Shown: positions 7,989-17,322 of the stretch, one piece after another
Position numbering within the stretch: position 1 is the stretch's first letter
How the letters are laid out: each line of letters starts with the position of its first letter
Virus record (IMG/VR): IMGVR_UViG_3300017708_002350
Span: 1-28,367 of that record
Strand: one strand, 5' to 3'
Source: a virus
Length of the DNA: 28,367 nucleotides
Translations under genes and position numbers: made by a program
The notes under the pieces: model-generated
What the model was told of the DNA's origin: nothing
Databases searched by the model: none
The model's input: only the letters and a program-made list of their open reading frames with translations

Positions 7989-7999
7989 CACCTATTTAG
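7989..7999 (-). promoter_or_regulatory. TATA promoter of the primase gene
   Basis: Minus strand CTAAATAGGTG, centred 25 bp before the ATG at 7970. Its first bases are shared with the stop codon of the membrane microprotein. It is a weaker variant of the simple promoter class. Confidence 0.65.
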
Positions 8000-8111
8000 A
8001 CTTCTTTCTCCACTTGTTGAAAGCATTAAGACCTGCATGACCAAAAGCAAATATCAACAGATAGAAAGCACATTCAAGAAACAAGGCCGCTAACAGCCAT
8101 TCTCCTTCCAT
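7992..8111 (-). CDS. Single-span membrane microprotein (39 aa)
   Basis: A 39-residue frame: a short acidic start (MEGEW), a hydrophobic segment (LLAALFLECAFYLLIFAFG), then a basic tail (NKWRKKSK). By the positive-inside rule the C-terminus would be cytoplasmic. It lies in the ~170-base gap between the giant tail protein and the primase. Position after tail genes and the short hydrophobic shape are compatible with a holin-like or membrane-association role, but no family match is claimed. The clean segmentation into acid, hydrophobic and basic parts supports it being real. Confidence 0.6.
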   Translation of the reverse strand: MEGEWLLAALFLECAFYLLIFAFGHAGLNAFNKWRKKSK

Positions 8112-8148
8112 ACATTTCTCTGTGCCATTTATTGATACACAATACACA

Positions 8149-11100
8149 TCAAGCACCTAACCCCGATTCTCTAATGAAAGTCGCAGTATATGGTGTGCGG
8201 TCTATTGCCCCGCCTTGTCGGTTGTAGTCAAATGATACTATTCTTCCGATGAATGTTTTACTGTCAGGCACACCGTCAAAATTGACATCTTGCCATTCTA
8301 TCTCAACTAATGAGCCGGAGAGCAACAACTCTTCCATGTATTGAATATCCCTGTCTTGTGTACCTTGATAGAATATACCCCTCAAAGTAAATTCATCAGC
8401 CCTTTGTCCGGTGTCACTTATTTCTGGATATATCGAGTCTAATACCGCAGTTTGACTCAAGTTGGCTCTCCTTGTCCTTGAGAAAGATGTAGGTTGAGTT
8501 TGCAGTCTAAGAGGCACTATTGTTGTCGCAGGTAAAACCTTGATTACACAAGACGCAACTGGACTTGTATTACCTGCACTATCAACAACAAGTAAAGTTG
8601 CTTTGTATTCACCCGCTACTGCGTAAGTATGGTCTTGGAAGGTTTGCGCCCCGCTCACGGCATTTGAACCATCTCCAAAGTCAAATGTGTAAGTTGATAT
8701 TGTTGATTCGGTATTCAAGGTGTAAGATTGTGAACCATCAAACCTAATGCTTTGACCCGCTCTTACTAATGTGGGTATTGCTCTCAATATGGCTACTGGC
8801 TCTGTGCCATTTACAGTTATCTGTATTGCTAAAGACAAATCGGTAAGATTGTCATTGTCATCTTTTGCCTGTGCTTTCATTTCATAAAATGTCGCAGGTG
8901 AAGTTGGTGTTGATGAATATACATGAGAAATGTCAAGTGAAACATTTTGAGCCGGAACAGCAATTGGCAAAAATCCACTATCTGTTCCATCTCCAAAGTC
9001 TATCCTAACTTCGGTAATTTTCCTATCGGGGTCAATAGTGTCACCAAATATTCTTGCGCTAACGATGTGTCCTACTTTTGTGGTGATTGACGGTGAAACT
9101 GATTGTCCTACTGTTGTCGCAGTTTGCCCGTTGAAAGTGTTGCCAATGACTGCTACATTTGATGTGGGTTTGTGGTCAAACAATAACTCCCATTTTGTGA
9201 TTGTTGGCAGTTCTCTAAAATTGACTGGGTGCAAAGATGTGTCCTCCGTCGAAGGCATGAAGAAGTTAAACCTAATTACAAAACCATCGGTAATGAAATT
9301 AGTTGGCAAATTGTCTAAATCAACTGTTCCAATACCTTGAACAAAGAATAAATCTAAATCTTGGAAGTCAGGAATAGGCACTGTTGCTTCACGGGCAATT
9401 TGACAAGCAGTTGGTAGTGCTGGTTTCTCAAAGAGGCTAACTGTAATGTTTCTATTTTTACTTGTATCTATGTGGTCAGCATAAACTTGTAGAGCAGTAT
9501 ATTTTGCTATTGTTGTTCCTGACGGGGGTAACATAACTGTCGTATCAACTGTGAACGGTAACATGGCCGGAGTTGGCAAGTGTCTAAATGTCAATTCATC
9601 AATTTGAACATCTTTGTTTGACTGTGCAAATGCCGGAGTTGAATAATTGACTGCAACTTCTTTATCACCTAACATATTTGAATAGTGTTCCGGCATAATT
9701 GCAGGGTAATAGTCGGGTTGGCTTGTAAAATTTATATTTTGTGCATTATTCCCTGCCGAATCTCTTTTTGAATAACCAAGCATACATACAGTTGGTGTAT
9801 TTCCATTTTGATGATAGGTGAATTCTGCACTAGCACGCCTACCCCTTCCCGTTGGCTCTTGTTCCGCCAAAATATCATACGGATTGGCAATTCCCAAAGC
9901 CTGATTGTCCTCTGTCAAACTGGGTGTAACAATAAACGGCTCTCTTGCTACAAACGAAAATAAATTACAATTTTTAATTGATACGCCCCAAACTTCACCA
10001 TTGGTATTTACTGTCCGAGAAACCGTGTCGTTATTTAAGGAAAATATCATCTCTTCCCCTGTGAAGGTTGCTCTAATAACCTGTGTTCCCTCTGTATAGG
10101 TAGTGGTAGCCCCAAACGCATTACTTGATATTCTCCCCATACCGGCTTTACCACCTAATGCAAACGGTGCGCCTCCACCATAAACCCCTGCGGTTGTGTA
10201 ATGTGTATTTGCTGACATAAACCAAATAGCCGTTCTTTCAAACACACCATCGTATGCAGTCGGTCTTGGTATTCCCGAACCTATCGCCTTTCTCGGTCTG
10301 GTAGATGCAGTTGAATATATACCGTAAGGGAATCCCTGTGACGCTTTATTACCTGTTCCACCATAAGCCGCTCTGTTTAAGAATGCGTTAGCAACTCCGT
10401 TTCCGTCAGTTCCGGCAACACCACCTCCTTTTAATCCTACTAAATCTTTTGGCGGTCTTACAAATACTTTCAGTGGTGAGAGGAAGTCATTGTCGCTAAT
10501 TGTAATAGCACCATCAACATTATGCGCTACCTTATTTTCATCAATATATTCTGTGATACGATGCACCGAATTTCTAAGTGATGATGAAGGGCGTGGATGG
10601 AATCCCCAACCTGCATCACGATTGAAAGTATTACCGAGCCATGCGTGCCTTCCATATACGGGGTCAGTTTCATTTTGGTCAAACTCAATAATAAATAACC
10701 TGTTATCTACTTCGGGAATGTAAGCAGTCATCTCCATATCTAAGTGAATCGGAGAGCAACCTGTTTCACTTAATCCCATAAGAGTTGTTTCTTGGTTCGG
10801 TTCGACATGATGGATAGTATCGGTGTTGTCAAATCCTGATTTTGTATATCCAATGGAATAAGTATCTAACGCAGGTGTCATAGCCAACCTTGTTCCTTCC
10901 CTTTCATGTGCAGGGAATGGTCTATTTCTTCCAAAACTCCATACTCCGCCTGTTCCAATTTTGTCAGGTTTGACATAATCCCAAGCATGAGAGCCGGTTG
11001 CTGAATCCATGTAAGACCAAAGAGGGGTTGATACTCCCCTATACGCCCATTTGTTAGGTATTATGTGATATGGATAACCCAACAAATCGCCTCTTGGAAT

Positions 11101-13983
11101 CCATTTGTTGTTGCTTGGAAAAGTTCCACTGTAACCAAAGGGAACATACTCATACGGTTTATCTCCTAAATTTGGTCCACCAACACCCGATTTGCTACTA
11201 AATCCGATTGAATTGTAGCGTTGGCATAAATCATGACCCAAAGGTGCGGGTATTCTTAAACTACCATTTCCCTTACTTGATACCATAGGTGCGGTTGAAA
11301 TATTGGTGTTGTTATCGGAGTTAATAGTTTCAATTTGAATGCTTCTTGGAACAATACCTACTCCTTCAAAAATACCCTCCGAATTAGGTAATTCAACATC
11401 TGTGAATTTTGGTCGGCCACCTAAAGTATCTTCCAAAGACGATGATGAAGGCACATTTGAGTCCACCGTTCCCATTCCCATTTGGAAGCCAATATTCATA
11501 ATAGATGCAAAAGAAGGTAAAGTATTTTTTAGGCTTACATCATCTACTGATGTATTATCACCGATACCCAATGCATCTCCAAACTCCCCAAATGGATTAA
11601 ATGAAGTTGTACCTCCATCTCCAAAACCACCACCGGAAAATACTGCCGTTGTAGTAAGAGGATATTCAAACCACCAAATAAATTCTTCTGGATTTTCAAG
11701 ATGTGAGGTAGTTATTCCTGCGGTAGTTGTCGTATATTTGACACCTATTCCTTGCATTTTGTTATAATTTCTTCCGGCTTTTACTGATGCACCGGCAGGT
11801 GTTAGCATTGTCGCACTATAACCCGCAGCCCCTATTGTGGCCGATACATCTTTTCTCATGTAAGGAGGTATGTGAACAACATATTTTACAAACGCTCTTG
11901 CGGCATTAGAGCCTCCAAAATGTTCAGCCGCACACCCTGCTACAATTGTATTAGGGGCTATGAAATTTTGAATAGGATTATTTCCACCACCCACTGTCAA
12001 ATAAGGGTAGCCGTCAGCCACTTGGCTTGCTGTTTGAAAACTGAAATTGCCAACTCCATGATAAAGTATTCTTCTGTGAAGCCACCAACCGTTGAATTGA
12101 AACGGTTGAGAACCATCACTTTGATTAGTGAATCCGCTTTCGGCTTCCTTTTGGGTGTTGAGTCTTTCATAGGTTATTCTTCCAATATTTTTAGATGGCA
12201 TTCCTGTATTTTTCAAACGCCCCTTATTTATTCCATTATTTTTGGTAAATTCAGCATTACCCGAATTGGTCAAATCAACTCCTTCAACATAGATAGGTAC
12301 ACCAACTGGTATGTGATATGCTCTATTGGCGTGGTCAATGCTTCCACTAGCAATACCTTGTCCTTGATACACCCAATAACCTAACTCTCCTTCGTCGCTA
12401 TCCCAACTAACTGCAACTAACTTCATCGGTCTTGGATTACCATATACTTCACCCATGCCGTATGTTCCTAAATGAGCATTAGCATAATAAGTAAGTGTGG
12501 CAGTTTGAGGTCTTGGTGCAGATTGATTCATATTCATATCGTGTGTGATAATACCATATTGTGCCGGTATAGGATTACCGAAAGCCCCTGCATTTCTAAC
12601 TGCGCTTAGGTCATGATTTATGATTGCATTATAATTCCAATTAGTGCCTTGAGCCTGTGGTGAAACTGGTCCTTGAATGAAATCAAAATATGGATAGATA
12701 CCGGCAGGTGAACCTTCGGTGAATTTGTCAAAGGAAGCATCATGACCGCCCCCGCTTTCAGTATCACCATAACCTCTAACACCATCCCAAACAGCATACA
12801 AAGATGTGGTTTGTGTTCCACCGATATATCGTCGGCTATCGTAAGAATATGGGATGATTACTCCATCATTCAAAGAGTATGTTCCGTCTTTCAAAAAGCA
12901 CGCTAATGCCATGCTCATTCTGTATGAAGGTGCGCCAATATGAGAATTTGCTTTATCGTGATAAAGAGTTTCCATCGGCCTTCTTCTATTAGTCAATTGT
13001 GTTCTATCATCAAAATACTCTCCGCCCGAATCATCGGAAGTCCTCATATTGACTGGTTGCCTTAATCGCTCTAAATCTAACTTGAAATCTCCGCTTGTTC
13101 CAAATCTTTTATACACAACATCAGCATGTTTTCGTAGTGGATTTTGATTATATCTGGTTGTTCCGTTTCGTGCATAAGCCGCTTGATTTCCTACTGCATT
13201 TGTAGCACCCGATATTTGTTTTGCCAATTGGTTGCTATCGAGCAACATAGGCATAAAGACCGTAGCACGATACATTTCAGCAATAGGAAATGCCTGACCA
13301 CTACTTTCTCTTGGGTCGGAAATTATGTTTGGCATTCTTGTTGTTGTTCCTACACCAAATGGTAAGAAGGCTCTTTTCTCCGAGTCATTGTTTAATCCAA
13401 TATGCCTATAACTGTCAATAGTTTCAACAAATTCTTGGATTGTCATAAAAACTGGATAAGGACCAATTGTTTGAGTAAAACCTTTCACAACATCTCCGGC
13501 AGTTTGAGTTCCTTGTATGATAGTTGAGGTAGTATCATTTTGCAGTTTTCCTACATTTGTGCCGGAGTCAATTACACTTTTTGCATTGTCAGCCGTTTTG
13601 AAAGATACTTGATTTGCTGCACTTGCAGCCTCAACTGTTGGGGCTATCATCAAAAATTCAGTATGTGTTCCGTCGGGGTGATTGATTCGGCAACGGGGAT
13701 TGTATGTTCCTGACCCTGATATAACGATTGTTGGCTCTGTGCCGGTTACATCTGTGCCGTCGGGATTTACTGCCTCAACTCTAACCCCTGCCGTTGTTGC
13801 CTCATCTATTATCTCGTTATCATCTTGGAATGAAGAAAATTGACTTCTAAACAATACTGGGTCAATGGATATTCCTAAGTCGGTGTCGTTTTTGATATAC
13901 ACCGGCCACCACTTCTGTAATTCAGCCAAGTGGTTCTTGACCCTTGAGAATTTCTTTGTTGGTTTCTTTTCATATCGTGCCAT
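8149..13983 (-). CDS. Giant tail/adhesin protein with PKD domains and tail-associated C-terminus
   Basis: 1944 residues, the largest protein here. The long N-terminal ~1500 residues are aromatic-, Gly- and Asn-rich beta-type sequence without a clear family. Two PKD-like immunoglobulin domains follow, marked by IDFGDGTDSG (near residue 1661) and FDFGDGS (near 1765), each ending in a strand of the VTV/IKV type. The last ~130 residues (EFTLRGIFYQGTQD, MEELLLSGSLVEIEW, TFIGRIVSFDYN, PYTATFIRESG) have the look of a tail-attachment or distal-tail module. It follows the tape measure gene with a one-base overlap, where siphovirus-like genomes place Dit, Tal or host-specificity proteins. The likely role is a tail-tip adhesin that binds host surface glycans or S-layer proteins; PKD domains are common in archaeal surface proteins. 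Confidence 0.8.
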   Translation of the reverse strand: MARYEKKPTKKFSRVKNHLAELQKWWPVYIKNDTDLGISIDPVLFRSQFSSFQDDNEIIDEATTAGVRVEAVNPDGTDVTGTEPTIVISGSGTYNPRCRINHPDGTHTEFLMIAPTVEAASAANQVSFKTADNAKSVIDSGTNVGKLQNDTTSTIIQGTQTAGDVVKGFTQTIGPYPVFMTIQEFVETIDSYRHIGLNNDSEKRAFLPFGVGTTTRMPNIISDPRESSGQAFPIAEMYRATVFMPMLLDSNQLAKQISGATNAVGNQAAYARNGTTRYNQNPLRKHADVVYKRFGTSGDFKLDLERLRQPVNMRTSDDSGGEYFDDRTQLTNRRRPMETLYHDKANSHIGAPSYRMSMALACFLKDGTYSLNDGVIIPYSYDSRRYIGGTQTTSLYAVWDGVRGYGDTESGGGHDASFDKFTEGSPAGIYPYFDFIQGPVSPQAQGTNWNYNAIINHDLSAVRNAGAFGNPIPAQYGIITHDMNMNQSAPRPQTATLTYYANAHLGTYGMGEVYGNPRPMKLVAVSWDSDEGELGYWVYQGQGIASGSIDHANRAYHIPVGVPIYVEGVDLTNSGNAEFTKNNGINKGRLKNTGMPSKNIGRITYERLNTQKEAESGFTNQSDGSQPFQFNGWWLHRRILYHGVGNFSFQTASQVADGYPYLTVGGGNNPIQNFIAPNTIVAGCAAEHFGGSNAARAFVKYVVHIPPYMRKDVSATIGAAGYSATMLTPAGASVKAGRNYNKMQGIGVKYTTTTAGITTSHLENPEEFIWWFEYPLTTTAVFSGGGFGDGGTTSFNPFGEFGDALGIGDNTSVDDVSLKNTLPSFASIMNIGFQMGMGTVDSNVPSSSSLEDTLGGRPKFTDVELPNSEGIFEGVGIVPRSIQIETINSDNNTNISTAPMVSSKGNGSLRIPAPLGHDLCQRYNSIGFSSKSGVGGPNLGDKPYEYVPFGYSGTFPSNNKWIPRGDLLGYPYHIIPNKWAYRGVSTPLWSYMDSATGSHAWDYVKPDKIGTGGVWSFGRNRPFPAHEREGTRLAMTPALDTYSIGYTKSGFDNTDTIHHVEPNQETTLMGLSETGCSPIHLDMEMTAYIPEVDNRLFIIEFDQNETDPVYGRHAWLGNTFNRDAGWGFHPRPSSSLRNSVHRITEYIDENKVAHNVDGAITISDNDFLSPLKVFVRPPKDLVGLKGGGVAGTDGNGVANAFLNRAAYGGTGNKASQGFPYGIYSTASTRPRKAIGSGIPRPTAYDGVFERTAIWFMSANTHYTTAGVYGGGAPFALGGKAGMGRISSNAFGATTTYTEGTQVIRATFTGEEMIFSLNNDTVSRTVNTNGEVWGVSIKNCNLFSFVAREPFIVTPSLTEDNQALGIANPYDILAEQEPTGRGRRASAEFTYHQNGNTPTVCMLGYSKRDSAGNNAQNINFTSQPDYYPAIMPEHYSNMLGDKEVAVNYSTPAFAQSNKDVQIDELTFRHLPTPAMLPFTVDTTVMLPPSGTTIAKYTALQVYADHIDTSKNRNITVSLFEKPALPTACQIAREATVPIPDFQDLDLFFVQGIGTVDLDNLPTNFITDGFVIRFNFFMPSTEDTSLHPVNFRELPTITKWELLFDHKPTSNVAVIGNTFNGQTATTVGQSVSPSITTKVGHIVSARIFGDTIDPDRKITEVRIDFGDGTDSGFLPIAVPAQNVSLDISHVYSSTPTSPATFYEMKAQAKDDNDNLTDLSLAIQITVNGTEPVAILRAIPTLVRAGQSIRFDGSQSYTLNTESTISTYTFDFGDGSNAVSGAQTFQDHTYAVAGEYKATLLVVDSAGNTSPVASCVIKVLPATTIVPLRLQTQPTSFSRTRRANLSQTAVLDSIYPEISDTGQRADEFTLRGIFYQGTQDRDIQYMEELLLSGSLVEIEWQDVNFDGVPDSKTFIGRIVSFDYNRQGGAIDRTPYTATFIRESGLGA

Positions 13984-16295
13984 TAGAAACCACGCCCCCC
14001 TCTTCGGCTACTGGTATTGATAACCTGTGTAAAGGCGGTTTTAACCATTCGCTCTAATTCAAACTTAGATATGTCAGTTGAAACATTCATATTTTGAATA
14101 GTTATGTTGCCGCCCCCGCTTCCGCTTAGGCCGCTCTCCATCATAACTTTATTCCTGTTCATAGCATCTCTGCTATTATTTCCTAACGGGATTATCGCTT
14201 CCGGTCCACGCTCACCTGCGCTAACAACAGACGGTTGGGATATTATGCCACCTGTATGAAATTCCGGTAGAGCCATGCTACCACCTGCTGTTCCTAATGC
14301 TTTTGCCCCTCTCATGTTCGTAGTGCTTGTAGCAAATTTACCACCTGCCATTCTTGGTCCGATTGCGCCACTTCCGGCACGATTCATCATACCCAATTTA
14401 CCCACTCTTGAAAGTCCACCTGTTGCCGCACCAAGAGCAATTGCTGCACCACCTGACGCTATATTTTTCAAGCCCGATAATCCTCCTTCTTTAAGTGCCG
14501 CCCCCGCTTTCTTAAACTCACCATCTTTTATGTGATTGACTGCTTCAACAACTGCCCTTATGATTTCAAATATACCAACAAGCACTTTAGCAAAAGGCTC
14601 TATTAGAGCCATTAATATTCTAAACGCTATTGCTACTATCATAATGACTGGTACTAACGCTCTCATCAACATAATTATGTCTGGTAAAGCGTCGAGAATA
14701 AGTGGCAAAGAAAATGCAATACCGATTGCCAATTCCTCACCTAATTTTTTAATCTCCGGCATTAAATCGGATATTGCGTTCATTATTTGGTCGCCAAATG
14801 CGTTAGTCAAAGCAGTCAGCATTTCAGTCAATGGCTTACCTATCTCAATCATAGCATCTGTGATTTTAGATACAAAGAGCCTCAATGACTCCAATGCTGA
14901 ACCACCGTCAGCCACCGACCTTTGTAATGAATCCGTATATGCGTCTGTTGCACCTGCCGCATCATGATTCATAGCCACTAATTCATGGAATGAATCACGC
15001 TGACTCACCAAAGATGCAATAGCAGTTCCACCTCTCACACCAAATATTTCTAAGATTTGTGTTGTTGTTGCACCACTTGCTGATAACTGGTCTAATACAT
15101 CACCCAATGAAGTAATACCGACTGTCTGTTGCTCAATTGTTCGCAGTAAATCGGTTGATTCTTCTTTTAGTTCTTTCTCTGTGGTTGTTAGTTTTTGTAA
15201 TTGGTGTTGTTGAATTGTCCTGTCTAAGTTTAATTGTTGCTCTGTTAAAGCAAGTGCCGAGTTTGCTTCTTCTAATCTTGATATTGTTTTCAGTTCTTGC
15301 TCTGTCAAATCTCTGTTTTGTTGTGACGCTCTTGCTCTAATTTGAGCAATAGCAAGATTATTTTTTTGTTGATTGATTGAAGTTTCAGTTAAAGTATCAT
15401 TTAGAGCCTGTAATTCTGTCTTAAGCATCATACTTTCTTTACCTGCCCTATCTAACTCAATAGTCAAAGACCTCATTCTGTTTTCAGCCGCCTGACCTGC
15501 GGGCGACAAAACCTTGACATTCAAGTTCAAATCATTCATGGCTCTCGTAGCATCGAATGTTGGTTTCAACAATTTGTTGATTGCCATTCTCAAACCTGTT
15601 CCGGCAATAGTTCCTCTCAAACCTGCATTACCTAAAGCACCAACTGCGGAGGCAGTTTCTTGAATACTAATACCTGCGGAGAAAGCAACTGGGGCTACGA
15701 ATTTTAGACCTTCACCCAAAGAAACAATATCAACATTTGACCGAGTAAATGTTTTTGTCAATACATCGGACACTATATTCAATTGTGACATTTCCATTCC
15801 AAATGCTTTTACACCTGCAATACCAATGTTAGTCGCAGTTTGAATATCAACTCCACCTGCAATAGCGAATTTAACAAGGTTTTCCAACGCCCCGTCATCA
15901 ATCATTTCATCTCTGGTAACACCTGCAATAGCAAGTTTGTTAGCGGCTTCACCGACCTCTGCCGCAGTAAATCTTGTTGATTTTCCTACATCTCGTATTT
16001 TCTTTTCTAATCTATCTAAGTCGCCTCCTGTTGCACCTAAGATAGCACCTGTCCTTGCTAAGGTGTCGTTAAACTCAATGAAAGTTTCAACTGATGTGCG
16101 AAGAAATTGAGTCATTTTGGTCGCACCAAATGCTGCCGCACCTATTGCTATGCCTTTGAATGACGCTCTCGCAACTGTTCCAAATCTGGAAGCACTATTA
16201 CCTGCAATATAGAAAGCCTGTGAGAGAGCATTTAGGTTAGCCCTTGCCTGTTTCGTATCGAGGTTTATCTTAAGTCTTGCATCTGTTTCAACCAA
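13983..16295 (-). CDS. Tail tape measure protein (TP901-1 family type)
   Basis: 770 residues. The N-terminal ~250 residues carry the TP901-type core (VGKSTRFTAAEVGEAANKLA, IAGVKAFGMEMSQLNIVSDV, IQETASAVGALGNAGLRGT). A Gln- and Leu-rich coiled coil spans ~280-400. Hydrophobic segments lie around residues 525-590 (LPLILDALPDIIMLMRALVP and ALIEPFAKVLVGIFEIIR), as usual for tape measures. The C-terminus has a Gly-rich end preceding a conserved-looking GERGPEAIIPLG. It sets tail length and is ejected with DNA. Initiation must be at TTG (16293-16295), because an in-frame stop lies two codons upstream and no in-frame ATG precedes the core; GGGGTG just upstream may serve as ribosome-binding site. A length of 770 residues predicts, by the usual ~1.5 Å per residue, a tail of about 115 nm. 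Confidence 0.93.
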   Translation of the reverse strand: MVETDARLKINLDTKQARANLNALSQAFYIAGNSASRFGTVARASFKGIAIGAAAFGATKMTQFLRTSVETFIEFNDTLARTGAILGATGGDLDRLEKKIRDVGKSTRFTAAEVGEAANKLAIAGVTRDEMIDDGALENLVKFAIAGGVDIQTATNIGIAGVKAFGMEMSQLNIVSDVLTKTFTRSNVDIVSLGEGLKFVAPVAFSAGISIQETASAVGALGNAGLRGTIAGTGLRMAINKLLKPTFDATRAMNDLNLNVKVLSPAGQAAENRMRSLTIELDRAGKESMMLKTELQALNDTLTETSINQQKNNLAIAQIRARASQQNRDLTEQELKTISRLEEANSALALTEQQLNLDRTIQQHQLQKLTTTEKELKEESTDLLRTIEQQTVGITSLGDVLDQLSASGATTTQILEIFGVRGGTAIASLVSQRDSFHELVAMNHDAAGATDAYTDSLQRSVADGGSALESLRLFVSKITDAMIEIGKPLTEMLTALTNAFGDQIMNAISDLMPEIKKLGEELAIGIAFSLPLILDALPDIIMLMRALVPVIMIVAIAFRILMALIEPFAKVLVGIFEIIRAVVEAVNHIKDGEFKKAGAALKEGGLSGLKNIASGGAAIALGAATGGLSRVGKLGMMNRAGSGAIGPRMAGGKFATSTTNMRGAKALGTAGGSMALPEFHTGGIISQPSVVSAGERGPEAIIPLGNNSRDAMNRNKVMMESGLSGSGGGNITIQNMNVSTDISKFELERMVKTAFTQVINTSSRRGGRGF

Positions 16296-16330
16296 GCATC
16301 AGCACCCCGATAAGAGAGGGTTAGAATACA

Positions 16331-16510
16331 TCACCTTTTACGGTTTGCTCTGTTTTTGTTTCTAACGCTTTGACTATAAGCGTTTAGTAAGAATGTAGCA
16401 TCTCTTACATCTAAATCTCTAAATTCTTTTGGAGTCATAGACATATATGCTAAAAACTCAAAGAATGCAACACCATTATTGGTTATTGCGTATTCTCCAA
16501 TTCCCCCAAA
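16331..16510 (-). CDS. Frameshift extension of the tail assembly chaperone (gpT-like part)
   Basis: After a -1 shift at the slippery site, reading continues for 57 codons to a TGA at 16331-16333, giving GGIGEYAITNNGVAFFEFLA, then MSMTPKEFRDLDVRDATFLL and a basic end (RNKNRANRKR). It has no start codon of its own in a sensible place and lies exactly between the chaperone and the tape measure gene, the invariant position of the gpGT-type extension in long-tailed phages. The fused product would be about 169 residues. The extension's basic tail could contact tail tube subunits while the first part coats the tape measure. Confidence 0.83.
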   Translation of the reverse strand, partial: FGGIGEYAITNNGVAFFEFLAYMSMTPKEFRDLDVRDATFLLNAYSQSVRNKNRANRKR

Positions 16511-16839
16511 ACACCACCACCGTTTAGTTCTCCAACGGAGGCCATGATTGCTTGGGATAATGCACCCAAATGAGTTAGAGGTAATTTAGAAAGTAAAGCC
16601 CAAGATACTTCATTATCGCACTTGCTCATCATTTCACAAATCATAACCAAGCCCAAAGCCTCTGCCTTGTCTGTTTCATTTTGGTGTTTTCTAACCGCAG
16701 GGTGAAACTTTAATCCTTGATACTCCGATGTAGTCAAAGGCATTACATTAATTGTATCTTTGGGAATCCAGTCTAAGTGTGAAACATCAACTGGTATCGG
16801 TTGGTCAGCGTTCTCAAGTGCTTCATTTAGCCATGACAT
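16483..16839 (-). CDS. Tail assembly chaperone, zero-frame product (gpG-like)
   Basis: 118 residues, MSWLNEALENADQPIPVDVS onward, mostly helical in the second half (DKAEALGLVMICEMMSKC, LGALSQAIMASVG). Between tail tube and tape measure genes it occupies the position of lambda gpG. Such proteins bind the tape measure before tube polymerisation and are made in excess over a frameshifted longer form; the slippery site and extension are both visible here. The start at 16839 is set by a TATA box centred 25 bp upstream; a GTG seven codons earlier lies within the promoter. Family assignment relies on position and frameshift more than on sequence. Confidence 0.83.
   Translation of the reverse strand: MSWLNEALENADQPIPVDVSHLDWIPKDTINVMPLTTSEYQGLKFHPAVRKHQNETDKAEALGLVMICEMMSKCDNEVSWALLSKLPLTHLGALSQAIMASVGELNGGGVLGELENTQ
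16504..16510 (-). promoter_or_regulatory. Programmed -1 ribosomal frameshift site TTTGGGG
   Basis: On the coding strand the zero-frame codons are GTT TTG GGG GAA, so T-TTG-GGG fits the X-XXY-YYZ slippery heptamer with X = T and Y = G. Slippage moves into the open -1 frame that runs to 16331. The zero-frame stop is only seven codons further, so non-shifting ribosomes terminate soon after. Confidence 0.78.
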
Positions 16840-16857
16840 AGAGAATCCTTCCTCTAA

Positions 16858-16870
16858 CACCTATATGAAG
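16858..16870 (-). promoter_or_regulatory. TATA promoter of the chaperone-tape measure unit
   Basis: Minus strand CTTCATATAGGTG, centred 25 bp before the ATG at 16839; identical over 13 bases to the box at 4894-4906. This separates the chaperone unit transcriptionally from the tail tube gene just upstream. Confidence 0.8.
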
Positions 16871-16878
16871 GTGTATCA

Positions 16879-17289
16879 TCAGGCATCTCTTACAAAACTC
16901 AATCCTTCAAAGGTTGCATTTATCATCAATGCACCCTCTGCACCGGCCTCAATACCCTCAACGGATAAGTCAGTCAAAATGCAATTACTAATTGTGTAAG
17001 TGTGAACCCCTGCCGCACCGTCATTGTCAAACTTCAACTCAAACATTGTGTTGTTCACGAAAGCGGTCATTAAAGTTGCATCATCAATTCCCCATGCTCG
17101 CTTTAGTGTTCCTGACGCTGAAAATAATCCCCTTGTATGTCCGGTAGCAAATGAATTACCTAATGTAGTAAATTTTCCTGTTTGAGCCGATAATGTGAAA
17201 TCACCTGACACAAAGGCGATTAGTGGCGACCCACCGGCAGGGGTCATGGTTATTACTGCGCTTGTTCCTGTAAAAGCATGAACGGACAT
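16879..17289 (-). CDS. Major tail tube protein
   Basis: 136 residues. Nearly all beta-strand with small residues, opening MSVHAFTGTSAVITMTPAGG, then repeated strand pairs (LIAFVSGDFTLSAQT, HTYTISNCILTDLSVEGIEA, GALMINATFEGLSFV). The alternation, the size and the place directly before the frameshifted chaperone and the tape measure identify it as the tube subunit of a long tail. No sheath-protein gene is visible next to it, so a non-contractile tail is more likely, though a sheath outside the window cannot be excluded. A TATA-like GTTATAACC lies about 25-27 bp before the ATG. Confidence 0.8.
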   Translation of the reverse strand: MSVHAFTGTSAVITMTPAGGSPLIAFVSGDFTLSAQTGKFTTLGNSFATGHTRGLFSASGTLKRAWGIDDATLMTAFVNNTMFELKFDNDGAAGVHTYTISNCILTDLSVEGIEAGAEGALMINATFEGLSFVRDA

Positions 17290-17310
17290 GGCACTATCTT
17301 ACAAACACAT

Positions 17311-17321
17311 AGGTTATAACG
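17311..17321 (-). promoter_or_regulatory. Probable TATA element of the tail tube gene
   Basis: Minus strand CGTTATAACCT, centred about 26 bp before the ATG at 17289. It lacks the TATAGG core of the other promoters but has the same spacing. Confidence 0.5.
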
Positions 17322-17322
17322 A

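Noticed and set aside
12618-12821. Minus-strand 67-codon frame inside the giant tail gene
   Set aside because: An alternative frame within an intact 1944-codon gene, no promoter and no protein-like features.
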